Positions 1 through 9,592 of a stretch of 38,289 bases of DNA are shown here, piece after piece (the first letter of the stretch is position 1; every line of letters begins with the position of its first letter). The notes under the pieces were generated by a model. It was given only the letters and a program-made list of their open reading frames with translations. It had not been told where the DNA came from and searched no databases. The DNA is from Streptomyces sp. NRRL F-2664 (GTDB lineage Bacteria; Actinomycetota; Actinomycetes; Streptomycetales; Streptomycetaceae). Location: positions 1 to 38,289 of the forward strand of contig NZ_JOFX01000049.1 in the NCBI RefSeq assembly GCF_000719345.1. The letters are read 5' to 3'. Made by a program: the position numbers and the translations under genes.

Positions 1-4
1 AAAA

Positions 5-34
5 ACGCTCGGCTGGGAAACCCCAGCCGAGCGT
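5..34 (-). terminator. Rho-independent terminator
   Basis: A perfect 13-bp stem (5-17 paired with 22-34) has a 4-nt loop. Five A residues at the window's left end become a U-tract on the minus-strand transcript. It lies about 100 nt downstream of the methyltransferase stop codon, so it probably ends that transcript. It could also serve a plus-strand gene outside the window. Confidence 0.8.
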
Positions 35-136
35 CTGTCTAAACTGCTGGCCACCACACGTCAGTGATCACGTGTTGCGACGACCCCTGGAATCTGCCAC
101 ATGCCCCGGGGCCCTTCCCGTGGTCCGCAGGAACGA

Positions 137-1525
137 TTAGCCCGGCTGCGTTCCCGACCCCCAGGTGCGCGGCCGCAGCGGCAGCCCCGACTCCCCGCGC
201 CCCGCGGACCGCACCGCGAGTACCTGGTTGACGCCCAGGCGGCCCCGTTCGAAGCCGAGCGCGGAGGCGGCCATGTACAGCTGCCAGACCCTGGCCCGGC
301 CGGGCGAGGTGAGGGCGACGGCCTCGTCCCAGTGGTCCTCCAGCCGTGCCACCCAGGCGCGCAGGGTCAGGGCGTAGTGCTCCCGCAGCGCTTCCACGTC
401 GCGGACCTCGAAGCCGGCCCGTTCCAGTTCACCGACCGTGGTGCCGACCGGGGAGAGCTCGCCGTCGGGGAAGACGTAGGCGTCGATGAACTCGTCGACG
501 CGGTAGGCGGATTCGTCGGCCTCCGGAGGGCGGGCGATCTGGTGGTTGAGCAGCCGGCCGCCGGGGCGCAGCAGGGCGTGCAGGGTGCGGGCGTAGTCGC
601 GGTAGCGCTCGGCGCCCACGTGTTCGGCCATGCCGATGGAGGAAATGGCGTCATAGGGGCCGTCCTTGACGTCCCGGTAGTCCTGGATGCGGATCTCGAC
701 CAGATCGGTCAGGCCCTCGTCCGCGGCCTTCTTCCGGGCGTACACGGCCTGTTCGCGCGACAGCGTGACGCCGGTGACGCGCGCCCCGTGCGCCCGGGCG
801 GCGTGCAGGGCCATGGAGCCCCAGCCGCAGCCGACGTCGAGGAGCCGGTCCCCCGGTTCCAGGGCGAGTTTGCGGCAGACCAGGTCGAGCTTGTCGTGCT
901 GGGCCTGTTCCAGGGTCGAGCCGGGGGTCCAGTAGGCGCAGGAGTACACCATGGACGGGCCGAGGACCCGCTCGTAGAAGTCGTTTCCGACGTCGTAGTG
1001 GTGGCTGACGGCCTGTCGGTCGCGGCCCCGGGTGTGCCGGCTGCCGCCGCGCCGGGCCGCTTCCTCGGGGGGCGGCGGGGGCGCCGGCAGCGGGCGGGCC
1101 AGGGTGAGCAGGTCGCGTACGGCGTCCCGCGCGTCGGCGTCGCGCAGCAGCGCGGCGGCGCCTGCTGCGGTGTCCGCGGCCGCCGCGGCGCGCCGGGGCA
1201 GGAGCGTGCGCAGCGCGGCCGCGCGGGAGGCGGGCGGGCCGGGCGCGGGCTCCCGCTCCCGCGCCCAGAGCAGGCCCGCCACCCGGTCCAGCAGCTCGAA
1301 CAGGTCGCCGTCGGCGGTCAGGTCGCCGGCCACCCAGGCCCGGGCGAGGCCCAGTTCGCCGGGCTTCCACAGCATCCGGCGCAGCGCCCGGCGGCTCCGG
1401 ACGACGAGCACGGGGCCGTCGGGCGGCCCCGCCTCGCTCCCGTCCCAGGCGCGGATGCGCACGGGCAGGGGGCCTTTCAGCAGGGTCTCGGCAAGAGCGG
1501 CCAGCCGCGGAGCGGCGTCGGTCAT
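137..1525 (-). CDS. cfa: Cyclopropane-fatty-acyl-phospholipid synthase-like SAM methyltransferase
   Basis: A 462-aa protein of the CFA synthase / mycolic-acid cyclopropane synthase family. These cytosolic, membrane-associated enzymes transfer a methylene group from S-adenosylmethionine to unsaturated acyl chains of phospholipids. Visible signatures are the family block SHHYDVGNDFYERVLG followed by MVYSCAYW, the SAM-binding loop LLDVGCGWGSMA, and the EHVG motif. A poorly conserved N-terminal part of about 180 residues, rich in Ala, Arg and Pro, precedes the catalytic domain, as in long CFA synthases. The start is the ATG at 1525, preceded by GGAGG with about 6 nt spacing; an in-frame codon at 1540 has no such site. 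It is transcribed alone: ndh upstream ends with its own terminator. Exact substrate specificity cannot be read from the sequence. Confidence 0.9.
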   Translation of the reverse strand: MTDAAPRLAALAETLLKGPLPVRIRAWDGSEAGPPDGPVLVVRSRRALRRMLWKPGELGLARAWVAGDLTADGDLFELLDRVAGLLWAREREPAPGPPASRAAALRTLLPRRAAAAADTAAGAAALLRDADARDAVRDLLTLARPLPAPPPPPEEAARRGGSRHTRGRDRQAVSHHYDVGNDFYERVLGPSMVYSCAYWTPGSTLEQAQHDKLDLVCRKLALEPGDRLLDVGCGWGSMALHAARAHGARVTGVTLSREQAVYARKKAADEGLTDLVEIRIQDYRDVKDGPYDAISSIGMAEHVGAERYRDYARTLHALLRPGGRLLNHQIARPPEADESAYRVDEFIDAYVFPDGELSPVGTTVGELERAGFEVRDVEALREHYALTLRAWVARLEDHWDEAVALTSPGRARVWQLYMAASALGFERGRLGVNQVLAVRSAGRGESGLPLRPRTWGSGTQPG

Positions 1526-1582
1526 GGCGCACCTCCACAAGGTTCCGACCCCTCCCTCTACCCATCCGCGGCACCGGGTACG

Positions 1583-1626
1583 CCGAAGGGGCCGCCCGCA
1601 CCACGGATGGCGGGCGGCCCCTTCGG
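1583..1626 (-). terminator. Terminator downstream of ndh
   Basis: A perfect 17-bp G+C-rich stem (1583-1599 with 1610-1626) has a 10-nt loop and lies about 45 nt past the ndh stop codon. It has no strong U-tract, which is common in Streptomyces. It separates ndh from the cfa-like gene. Confidence 0.75.
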
Positions 1627-1671
1627 GGTCGTACCTTCTACCGGCTCAGGAGCCCGGTTCCCGACGCAGGG

Positions 1672-3057
1672 TCAGGAGGCCTTGGCCTTCTCGGCCGGGG
1701 CAGCCGCGGCGGCCGGGGCCGGCGCCGGCTTGGCGGCCTCGTAGAACTCCTCGCGCGGGGTCTCCAGCGCACCGAGGGAGACGACCTCGCGCTTGAGGAA
1801 CATGCCGAGGGTCCAGTCGGCGAAGACGCGGATCTTGCGGTTCCAGGTCGGCATGGCCATGCCGTGGTAGCCACGGTGCATGTACCAGGCGAGCCGGCCC
1901 TTGAGCTTGATCTTCATCTTGCCCATGACGATCATCGCGACGCCCTTGTGGACACCGAGACCCGCCACCGCACCCTTGTTGGAGTGCGCGTACTCGGTCT
2001 GCGGGAAGCCGCGCATGCCCGAGATGACGTTGTCGCCGAGGACCTTGGCCTGGCGCAGGGCGTGCTGGGCGTTCGGCGGGCACCAGGCGTTCTCGATGCC
2101 GGCCCTGCGGGCGGCCATGTCGGGAACCTGGGCGTTGTCGCCGGCGGTCCAGATGTAGTCCGTGCCCTTGACCTGGAGGGTCGGTTCGGCGTCGACGTGG
2201 CCGCGCGGGCCCAGCGGCAGGCCGAAGCGGGCCAGGGCCGGGTTCGGCTTGACGCCGGCGGTCCACACGATGGTGTTGGAGTCGACCTCCAGACCGTTCT
2301 TCAGCACCACGTGGCCGTCCACGCAGGAGTCCATGGAGGTGTTGAGGTAGATCTCGATGCCGCGGGACTCGAGGTGCTCCTTGCCCCAGGTGCCCAGCTT
2401 GGGCCCGACCTCGGGGAGGATCTTGTCGGCCGCGTCGACCAGGATGAAGCGCATGTCCTCGCGCTTGATCGTGGAGTAGTACTTCGCGGCGTCGCGGGCC
2501 ATGTCCTCGACCTCGCCGATCGTCTCGGCGCCGGCGAAGCCGCCGCCGACGAAGACGAAGGTGAGGGCCTTGCGGCGGACGTTCTCGTCCGTCGTGGACT
2601 CGGCCTTGTCGAGCTGTTCGAGGACGTGGTTGCGCAGGCCGATGCCCTCCTCGACACCCTTCATGCCGATGCCCTGCTCGGCGAGGCCGGGGATCGGGAA
2701 GGTGCGGGAGACGGCGCCGAGGGCGATCACCAGGTAGTCGAAGGGCAGCTCGTACGCCTCGCCGACGAGCGGCGTGACGACGGCGACCTTGCGGTCCTGG
2801 TCGATGGTGGTGACCCGGCCGGTGAGAACCTCAGCCTTGGGCAGCACGCGTCGCAGCGGGACGACGACGTGCCGCGGCGAGATGCTGCCTGCGGCCACTT
2901 CGGGGAGGAAGGGCTGGTAGGTCATGTACGAGCGCGGGTCGACGACCGTGACGGTCGCCTCGCCGTAGCGCATCTTCTTCATGATGCGCTTGGCTGCGTA
3001 CAGGCCTACGTACCCACCTCCTACAACGAGGATCCTGGGACGCTCCGTGGTGCTCAT
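1672..3057 (-). CDS. ndh: Type II NADH dehydrogenase (NADH:quinone oxidoreductase)
   Basis: A 461-aa single-subunit, non-proton-pumping NADH dehydrogenase. It would sit on the inner face of the membrane and pass electrons from NADH through FAD to menaquinone. The N-terminus carries the FAD-binding Rossmann motif ILVVGGGYVGLYAA. A second dinucleotide motif, FVFVGGGFAGAET, lies near residue 180 for NADH. The late block YIWTAGDNAQVPD is the conserved FAD contact region. An Ala/Pro/Lys-rich tail ends the protein. The ATG at 3057 is chosen because the family N-terminus begins there. There is no Shine-Dalgarno, but a -10-like GATACT lies exactly 7 nt upstream, which suggests a leaderless mRNA. Two Rex-like operators precede it, consistent with NADH/NAD+ control. 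Confidence 0.93.
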   Translation of the reverse strand: MSTTERPRILVVGGGYVGLYAAKRIMKKMRYGEATVTVVDPRSYMTYQPFLPEVAAGSISPRHVVVPLRRVLPKAEVLTGRVTTIDQDRKVAVVTPLVGEAYELPFDYLVIALGAVSRTFPIPGLAEQGIGMKGVEEGIGLRNHVLEQLDKAESTTDENVRRKALTFVFVGGGFAGAETIGEVEDMARDAAKYYSTIKREDMRFILVDAADKILPEVGPKLGTWGKEHLESRGIEIYLNTSMDSCVDGHVVLKNGLEVDSNTIVWTAGVKPNPALARFGLPLGPRGHVDAEPTLQVKGTDYIWTAGDNAQVPDMAARRAGIENAWCPPNAQHALRQAKVLGDNVISGMRGFPQTEYAHSNKGAVAGLGVHKGVAMIVMGKMKIKLKGRLAWYMHRGYHGMAMPTWNRKIRVFADWTLGMFLKREVVSLGALETPREEFYEAAKPAPAPAAAAAPAEKAKAS

Positions 3058-3064
3058 GAGAACG

Positions 3065-3109
3065 AGTATCCAGCACCCAATGGGGTGTTGCTCGTGAGCC
3101 CCTTCACAA
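3065..3109 (-). promoter_or_regulatory. ndh leaderless promoter with proximal Rex-like operator
   Basis: On the minus strand a -10-like hexamer GATACT (3065-3070) ends 7 nt before the ndh ATG, so transcription would start at or near the start codon. At 3092-3109 the plus strand reads TCGTGAGCCCCTTCACAA. This matches the Rex operator consensus TTGTGAA-N4-TTCACAA in 12 of 14 defined positions. It overlaps where the -35 region would lie, so bound Rex would block polymerase. The consensus is from knowledge of Streptomyces Rex; binding is inferred. Confidence 0.6.
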
Positions 3110-3376
3110 GGAGTCGGGGGGCCTCTGCTACACTCCGCCGCCCACGTGACGGACGTCATGGCACGCAACGGGAACCAAGGGGTGTCAGGAGTCGTTGTTC
3201 ACCCGTCCTGATCAGGCCTGCAAGGGTGGAAGCGGAGTAGACCACAGGGTTTCGTCCTTACCTCCGACGCGGAACCCGTCGCCTCCGTGGATCGCACGAA
3301 CGCGCGACAAAAGGGGCCTCGGACCCTCCCCAGGGCCCCGAAGGACCCTTTCCGCGCCCCGGCAGGCGCCTTTTCC

Positions 3377-3394
3377 TTGTGAAGAACTTCACGA
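3377..3394. promoter_or_regulatory. Distal Rex-like operator
   Basis: TTGTGAAGAACTTCACGA matches the Rex consensus TTGTGAA-N4-TTCACAA with a single mismatch. It lies about 320 nt upstream of ndh, and no other oriented gene start is nearby. It may mark an additional, distal ndh promoter or a second Rex anchor. The redox-sensing repressor Rex of Streptomyces is known to bind such sites at respiratory genes. Confidence 0.65.
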
Positions 3395-3501
3395 ACTTTT
3401 TTCGGATCTTGGCGACGCAGGGCCCCCACACCCTGGTTCGAAGGTCGTTCGGCGGATGGACCAGGTGATTGCACCGGTCATCGCGGCCATGACCCGGAAC
3501 G

Positions 3502-3539
3502 ACGACGGCGCTCCGATCAGCCGACCGGAGCGCCGTCGT
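3502..3539 (-). terminator. Terminator of the divIC/DUF501/ppx transcript
   Basis: A perfect 14-bp stem (3502-3515 with 3526-3539) has a 10-nt loop and begins one base after the ppx stop codon. It has no U-tract. It probably ends transcription leftward from ppx and insulates ndh. Confidence 0.75.
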
Positions 3540-4526
3540 TCAGCGGTTCTGCAGTCCAGAACGCCGCTTGTCCGCCTCGGCCTCTTCCGCGGTCTTGATC
3601 GCGATGCCGTCGAGGATGTCGTGCTCCGACACCACGACCTCCGAGGCGCCGGTGCGCTCCATGACGGCCAGCAGGACCAGCGCGCCCGCGCCGATCACGT
3701 CCACCCGGCCCGGGTGCATCACGGGGATCGCCGCGCGCTCGTCGTGCGTGGCCGTCAGCATCCGCCCGGTGATCTCGCGGACCTGCTCGTAGGAGATCCG
3801 GGAGTGGTGGATCTGTGACGACCGGTACTCGGGCAGGCCCAGCGCGATTCCCGCGATGGTGGTCACCGACCCCGCCAGGCCCACCAGGGTGCGCGCCTCG
3901 GCCAGCGGGACGGTCTCGGACGCCAGGTCCAGTGCGGCCTCGATGTCGGCGCGGACGGCCGCGACCTGCTCCTCGGTCGGCGGGTCGCTGACGGCCCCGT
4001 CCACCACCAGGTGGCGCTCGGTCATCCGGACGCAGCCGACGTCGACGGAGCGGGCGGCCTGCACGCGGTCGTCGCCGACCACGAACTCCGTGGAGCCGCC
4101 GCCGATGTCGACGACCAGGAACGGCCGTTCCAGGTGCTCGTGCGCGGCCAGCTCCCGGGTGGCGCCGGTGAAGGAGAACTCCGCCTCCTGGTCGCCGGAG
4201 ATCACCTCGGGCTCGACGCCGAGGATCTCCACGACGCCGCGGACGAAGTCGTCGCGGTTCTCGGCGTCGCGGGAGGCGGAGGTCGCCACGAAGCGCACCC
4301 GCTCCGCGCCGAACTCCTCGATGACCGCCGCGTAGTCGCGGCAGGCGGCGAAGGTGCGCTCCAGCGCCTCCGGGGCCAGGCGCCCGGTCCGGTCGACGCC
4401 CTGGCCGAGGCGGACGACGGTCATCCGCCGGTCCAGTTCGGTCAGCTCGCCCGTGGCGGGGTCCCAGTCGGCGACGAGCAGGCGAATGGAGTTCGTACCG
4501 CAGTCGATGCCCGCGACCCGGGTCAC
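3540..4526 (-). CDS. ppx: Ppx/GppA-family exopolyphosphatase
   Basis: A 328-aa member of the Ppx/GppA phosphatase family (ASKHA fold). The family hydrolyses terminal phosphates of polyphosphate or the 5'-phosphate of pppGpp. The N-terminal phosphate-1 loop AGIDCGTNSIRLLVADW and the second loop FLVVDIGGGSTEFVVGDD are clear. Length fits the short, two-domain actinobacterial Ppx without the extra C-terminal HD-type domain. The start is the GTG at 4526, which overlaps the upstream DUF501 stop by 4 nt (GTGA), implying translational coupling. Residues further upstream in frame are out-of-frame DUF501 and are rejected. Polyphosphate versus pppGpp preference cannot be told from sequence. Confidence 0.9.
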   Translation of the reverse strand: MTRVAGIDCGTNSIRLLVADWDPATGELTELDRRMTVVRLGQGVDRTGRLAPEALERTFAACRDYAAVIEEFGAERVRFVATSASRDAENRDDFVRGVVEILGVEPEVISGDQEAEFSFTGATRELAAHEHLERPFLVVDIGGGSTEFVVGDDRVQAARSVDVGCVRMTERHLVVDGAVSDPPTEEQVAAVRADIEAALDLASETVPLAEARTLVGLAGSVTTIAGIALGLPEYRSSQIHHSRISYEQVREITGRMLTATHDERAAIPVMHPGRVDVIGAGALVLLAVMERTGASEVVVSEHDILDGIAIKTAEEAEADKRRSGLQNR

Positions 4527-5065
4527 TCGGCCTCCTCCGCCTTCTTCTCGCCGCACGGGGTGACGCAGGCGCCCTTGGCCCACCACTCGGGCAGCATGGC
4601 GAGGGCCTCGTCGCCGAACGGGTTCACGCCGGGGCCGGCGGCCAGGGAGTGGCCGACGAGGACGTGCAGGCACTTGACGCGGTCCGGCATCCCGCCGGCG
4701 CTCGGGAATCCCTGGAGCACCTCGATGGCGTCGCGGCGGCGGATGTAGTCCTCGTGCGCGGCCCGGTAGGCGGCGGCGAGCTCCGGGTCCTCGGCGAGCC
4801 GGGCCTGCATCTCCTTCATCACGCCGTTGGCCTCCAGCGTGCCGATGGCGGATGCCGCGCGCGGGCACGTCAGGTAGTACAGCGTGGGGAAGGGGGTGCC
4901 GTCGGGAAGCCGCGGCGCGGTCTCGACGACATCGGGCTGCCCGCAGGGGCAGCGGTGCGCGATGGCGCGCAGTCCGCGCGGCGGGCGGCCGAGCTGCTGC
5001 TCGAACGCCTCGATGTCCGCGTCGGTCGGCTCGGTCCGGTCGGTCTGGGGCGGGGGCGTCTGCAT
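4523..5065 (-). CDS. DUF501 domain-containing protein
   Basis: A 180-aa cytosolic protein of the DUF501 family, found in actinobacteria next to divIC and ppx. Recognisable family features are the opening FEQQLGRPPRGLRAIAHRC, the CPCGQPDVVETAPRL segment and LYYLTCPRA, and the late block KCLHVLVGHSLAAGPG. Several conserved Cys (CPCG, the Cys of LTCP, and a C-terminal ACVTPCGEKK) suggest a metal site. No biochemical function is established. The ATG start gives the family N-terminus. The gene is coupled by a 4-nt overlap to ppx and separated from divIC by 82 nt containing short tandem repeats. Confidence 0.87.
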   Translation of the reverse strand: MQTPPPQTDRTEPTDADIEAFEQQLGRPPRGLRAIAHRCPCGQPDVVETAPRLPDGTPFPTLYYLTCPRAASAIGTLEANGVMKEMQARLAEDPELAAAYRAAHEDYIRRRDAIEVLQGFPSAGGMPDRVKCLHVLVGHSLAAGPGVNPFGDEALAMLPEWWAKGACVTPCGEKKAEEAE

Positions 5066-5102
5066 GCCTGAGGGAAGTCTCTTCGTTCTCGTGGATGGGT
5101 GC

Positions 5103-5142
5103 TGCGGTGGTGCGGTGGTGCGGTCCTGCGGTGGTGCGGTCG
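5103..5142. repeat. 8-bp tandem repeat, five units
   Basis: Five consecutive octamers of the form TGCGGTNN (TGCGGTGG x2, TGCGGTCC, TGCGGTGG, TGCGGTCG) lie between divIC and the DUF501 gene. It is a candidate variable-number repeat in an operon spacer; no function is evident. Confidence 0.7.
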
Positions 5143-5147
5143 CGTGC

Positions 5148-5636
5148 TCAGTCGCCGGGACGGTCGGCCTTGTCGACGCCGTCCCAGACGTTGGAGTACC
5201 AGGGCCGGTCGGAGCCGGCCTGGCCGGTCCGGTGCGGCTCCGGGGGCCGGGCCCCCGGGTCGCTCATGATGTAGCCGACCTCGCCCGGGCGCAGGAAGTG
5301 CAGGTGCTTGCGCGCCTGCTGCTCCGCGTAGGCGTCGTCCTGCCAGCGGGCCTTCTCGTCGCGCAGCCGCTCCAGCCGGTCCCGCGCCGCCGCGGCGGCG
5401 CGCTGCTGCGCCTCGATCTCCGAGCGCTGGGAGACGTACTGGCGCATTGGATACGCGAGGGCGACGACCAGCGTACAGAGCACGAGGACCAGGAGCGCGG
5501 CCCTGCCGGTGAGGCGGCTGCGGCGCACCTGGCGGCGCGACTGCGAGCGGTAGACGTGGGCCGCGGTCCGCTCACCGAGCTGCTTGAGCCGCGTGGCCGT
5601 GGAGAAGGTGGAGAACCGATCCCGGTTCCCGGCCAT
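5148..5636 (-). CDS. divIC: Septum-formation protein DivIC (FtsB/DivIC family)
   Basis: A 162-aa bitopic membrane protein of the divisome. It has a basic cytosolic N-terminus (residues 1-44), one transmembrane helix at about 45-63 (LTGRAALLVLVLCTLVVAL), and an extracytoplasmic coiled coil of Gln/Arg/Glu-rich heptads at about 68-105. The short conserved block HLHFLRPGEVGYIM follows. DivIC partners FtsL and FtsQ (DivIB) in activating septal wall synthesis. The arrangement eno-divIC-DUF501-ppx is conserved in actinobacteria. The start at 5636 has GGGGAGG 7 nt upstream. The tail after the conserved block (about 40 residues) is Pro/Asp-rich and probably disordered. Confidence 0.9.
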   Translation of the reverse strand: MAGNRDRFSTFSTATRLKQLGERTAAHVYRSQSRRQVRRSRLTGRAALLVLVLCTLVVALAYPMRQYVSQRSEIEAQQRAAAAARDRLERLRDEKARWQDDAYAEQQARKHLHFLRPGEVGYIMSDPGARPPEPHRTGQAGSDRPWYSNVWDGVDKADRPGD

Positions 5637-5668
5637 GGGTCCGCCTCCCCTTCGTGCGCACTACGCAA

Positions 5669-5709
5669 TACGTCCCCGCACACGGTACGGGACCGAGTGC
5701 GGGGACGTA
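5669..5709 (-). terminator. Terminator downstream of eno
   Basis: A perfect 13-bp stem (5669-5681 with 5697-5709) has a 15-nt loop that can itself fold (CGGT/ACCG). It lies 16 nt past the eno stop and just before divIC. Termination here would make divIC depend on read-through or on a promoter inside this spacer. Confidence 0.75.
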
Positions 5710-5725
5710 CGGAGGCAGAGCGCGA

Positions 5726-7048
<1,323 letters not shown>

Positions 7049-7199
7049 TCAGGCCGTGGGACGGCCTGGCCGACTAGAGCCTAACCGGATCCGGGCACTC
7101 ACCCTGCCGACCGCCCGGGTCCTGGGACGAAAAAGGGCCCGAATACCCCTCTTCCAGGACATAGAGCCCCGGGGGGCGGGCGTTCTGCCGCCGCGCACA

Positions 7200-7239
7200 C
7201 CACCGCCCGGCGCGTGGAGGGAAGGGCGCCGGGCGGTGG
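7200..7239 (-). terminator. Terminator downstream of rpfA
   Basis: A perfect 14-bp G+C-rich stem (7200-7213 with 7226-7239) has a 12-nt loop and lies 45 nt past the rpfA stop codon. It separates the muralytic gene from eno. Confidence 0.75.
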
Positions 7240-7284
7240 GAATTCTGCGCTGTGCGTACGCTTTTGCGGCTATTGCCGCAGCGG

Positions 7285-8160
<876 letters not shown>

Positions 8161-8246
8161 GACGACTTCCCTCCGTCCGCCGGCAGGATTCGGCGATGCG
8201 GTCGAAGGAGCCCGCGGTGGCGGGCGAATCCGAAGGTAGACACAGC

Positions 8247-8280
8247 TCTCCCCGATGTTCAACGAGGAACATCGGGGAGA
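8247..8280. repeat. Perfect 14-bp inverted repeat upstream of the riboswitch
   Basis: TCTCCCCGATGTTC at 8247-8260 pairs perfectly with 8267-8280 across a 6-nt loop. It lies about 160 nt past the upstream rpf stop and 87 nt before the riboswitch. It could be the terminator of the upstream gene, an operator, or part of an antisense RNA. There is no U-tract on either strand. Confidence 0.7.
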
Positions 8281-8374
8281 AAGGGTCCCTACTTGCGCTG
8301 TCCGCAGGGGCGTTTGCGCAGGTGAGAACGGGGTTTGCGGAAGGCCCCGGACGGGACACGCCAGTTGACCGGAA

Positions 8375-8388
8375 GAGACACATGTCTC
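8375..8388. promoter_or_regulatory. Palindrome, candidate operator
   Basis: GAGACA-CA-TGTCTC is a perfect 6-bp inverted repeat with a 2-nt centre, in the A+T-richer part of the rpfA promoter region. A cyclic-AMP receptor protein is reported to act at rpfA in S. coelicolor, but this palindrome does not match the Crp pattern GTG-N6-GNCAC, so the binding factor is unknown. Confidence 0.35.
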
Positions 8389-8439
8389 ACTTGCAGAAAA
8401 CACACAATCAAGTCTTTCCGGACGAACCAACTGTCCTTA

Positions 8440-9489
8440 TTACGTGGTTAGATCCAGGTTCTGGCCCGGCTTGATCAGGTCGGCGTTCTCGCCGATGACC
8501 TGCTCGTTGGCCGCGTAGAGCCCGCTCCAGCCACCCTTCACTCCCTTGGCATCCGCGATGGTCGCCAGGCTGTCGCCCGCCTGCACCGTGTAGACGGGGG
8601 CCGGCGCGGCACCGGACGGGCCGCTCTCCTCCGGGGCGGGCGCACCGCGGTGCTTGCCGTTGCCCTCGGCGGGAGTGGCGCCCGGCGCCGCCGGGGTCGC
8701 CGGGGCGGTCGGCACCGTGGGGGCCGTCGGGTCGACCGGGGACGGGCTCGGGTCCACCGGCGGGGTCGTGGGCGTCGTCGGCACCGCCGGGTCCGTCGGG
8801 AGGGCCGGGGCCGTCGGGTCGGTCGGGCCGACCGGCGGAGCCGTCGGGTCGGTCGGCGCGACCGGGGTGCCCGGGTCGGCCGGAGGCGTCGTGGGGACGT
8901 CGGGGGCGGGCATGACGGGCAGTCCGAGGGAGGGCGCGTCGGGAATCAGGAACGGCGAGCCCGAGGGGCTCGGGGTCTCCTCGGTCGAGAGCCCGAAGTC
9001 CGTGGCGGGCTTGTCGCCCTTGGTGGACGGCACCGTGTCGTCCGGGCGGGACGGCGCGGGACCCACCGCGGTGGGGCTGCCCGGCAGACCGGGGTCGACG
9101 GTGGCGGCCGGACCCTGCTGGTCCAGTCCGGCCGAGGCCGCGCACAGCGGCCAGGCCTGCGGACCCTGCGAGGCCAGCACCCGCTCGGCCACCGCTATCT
9201 GCTGCGAGCGGCTCGCGAGGTCGGCCCGCTCGGCGAAGTCGAGGCCGCCGGCGTTCTGCCACTGCTCCTGGGTGAACTGCAGGCCGCCGTACGCGCCGCT
9301 GCCGAAGTTGGCACTCCAGACGCCGCCGCTCTCGCACTCGGCCACCTTGTCCCAGGTGGCGGTTTCGGCTGCGGTGGCGCTGGTCGCCGCGAGCAGCGGC
9401 ATGGCCAGCGCGGAGCCAGTGACTCCGGCTGTGACTACCAGCGCGGGGACCTGGCGGGGTCGTCTGTGACGGCCGTTCCCGGAGAGCAT
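8440..9489 (-). CDS. Second Rpf-like secreted muralytic enzyme with LysM
   Basis: A 349-aa paralogue of the neighbouring RpfA. A signal peptide (basic NGRHRRPRQ, hydrophobic core, cleavage near TATAAE about residue 41) precedes an Rpf domain. The catalytic Glu is E53 (AECESGG), followed by AYGGLQFTQEQWQNAGG. A long, low-complexity linker (about 130-290) rich in Pro, Thr, Asp and Val has repeated TDPTAP/TPTTPP units that probably span the wall. A LysM module (YTVQAGDSLATIADAKGV) ends the protein. The ATG at 9489 has an AAGGTG-like site and a good promoter 39-68 nt upstream. Its leader has no ydaO riboswitch, so the two paralogues appear differently regulated. Confidence 0.88.
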   Translation of the reverse strand: MLSGNGRHRRPRQVPALVVTAGVTGSALAMPLLAATSATAAETATWDKVAECESGGVWSANFGSGAYGGLQFTQEQWQNAGGLDFAERADLASRSQQIAVAERVLASQGPQAWPLCAASAGLDQQGPAATVDPGLPGSPTAVGPAPSRPDDTVPSTKGDKPATDFGLSTEETPSPSGSPFLIPDAPSLGLPVMPAPDVPTTPPADPGTPVAPTDPTAPPVGPTDPTAPALPTDPAVPTTPTTPPVDPSPSPVDPTAPTVPTAPATPAAPGATPAEGNGKHRGAPAPEESGPSGAAPAPVYTVQAGDSLATIADAKGVKGGWSGLYAANEQVIGENADLIKPGQNLDLTT

Positions 9490-9527
9490 GGAGGATCACC
9501 TTTCGCATAACAGCGGGGTAACGGCAG

Positions 9528-9557
9528 AACCTAGCGGCCTTCGAACGATTGTCACAA
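9528..9557 (-). promoter_or_regulatory. Promoter of the second rpf gene
   Basis: On the minus strand the -35-like TTGTGA (9552-9557) and -10-like TAGGTT (9528-9533) are separated by 18 nt. They sit 39 nt upstream of the ATG at 9489, a layout fitting the vegetative sigma factor HrdB. Confidence 0.55.
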
Positions 9558-9592
9558 GTTCAAGCAGGATCTGACTTTTCATCAGACCTTGC

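Larger units (their letters stand above)
3058..3539. other. 482-nt intergenic region between ndh and ppx
   Basis: No convincing gene lies here. Short open frames on both strands lack ribosome-binding sites and resemble nothing recognisable. The region holds the ndh promoter with its proximal Rex-like site, a distal Rex-like site (3377-3394), a short T-run around 3397-3402, and the ppx terminator at its right end. Confidence 0.6.

Noticed and set aside
3199..3474. A 91-codon minus-strand frame between ndh and ppx
   Set aside because: It has no ribosome-binding site and no recognisable features, and it overlaps the distal Rex-like operator.
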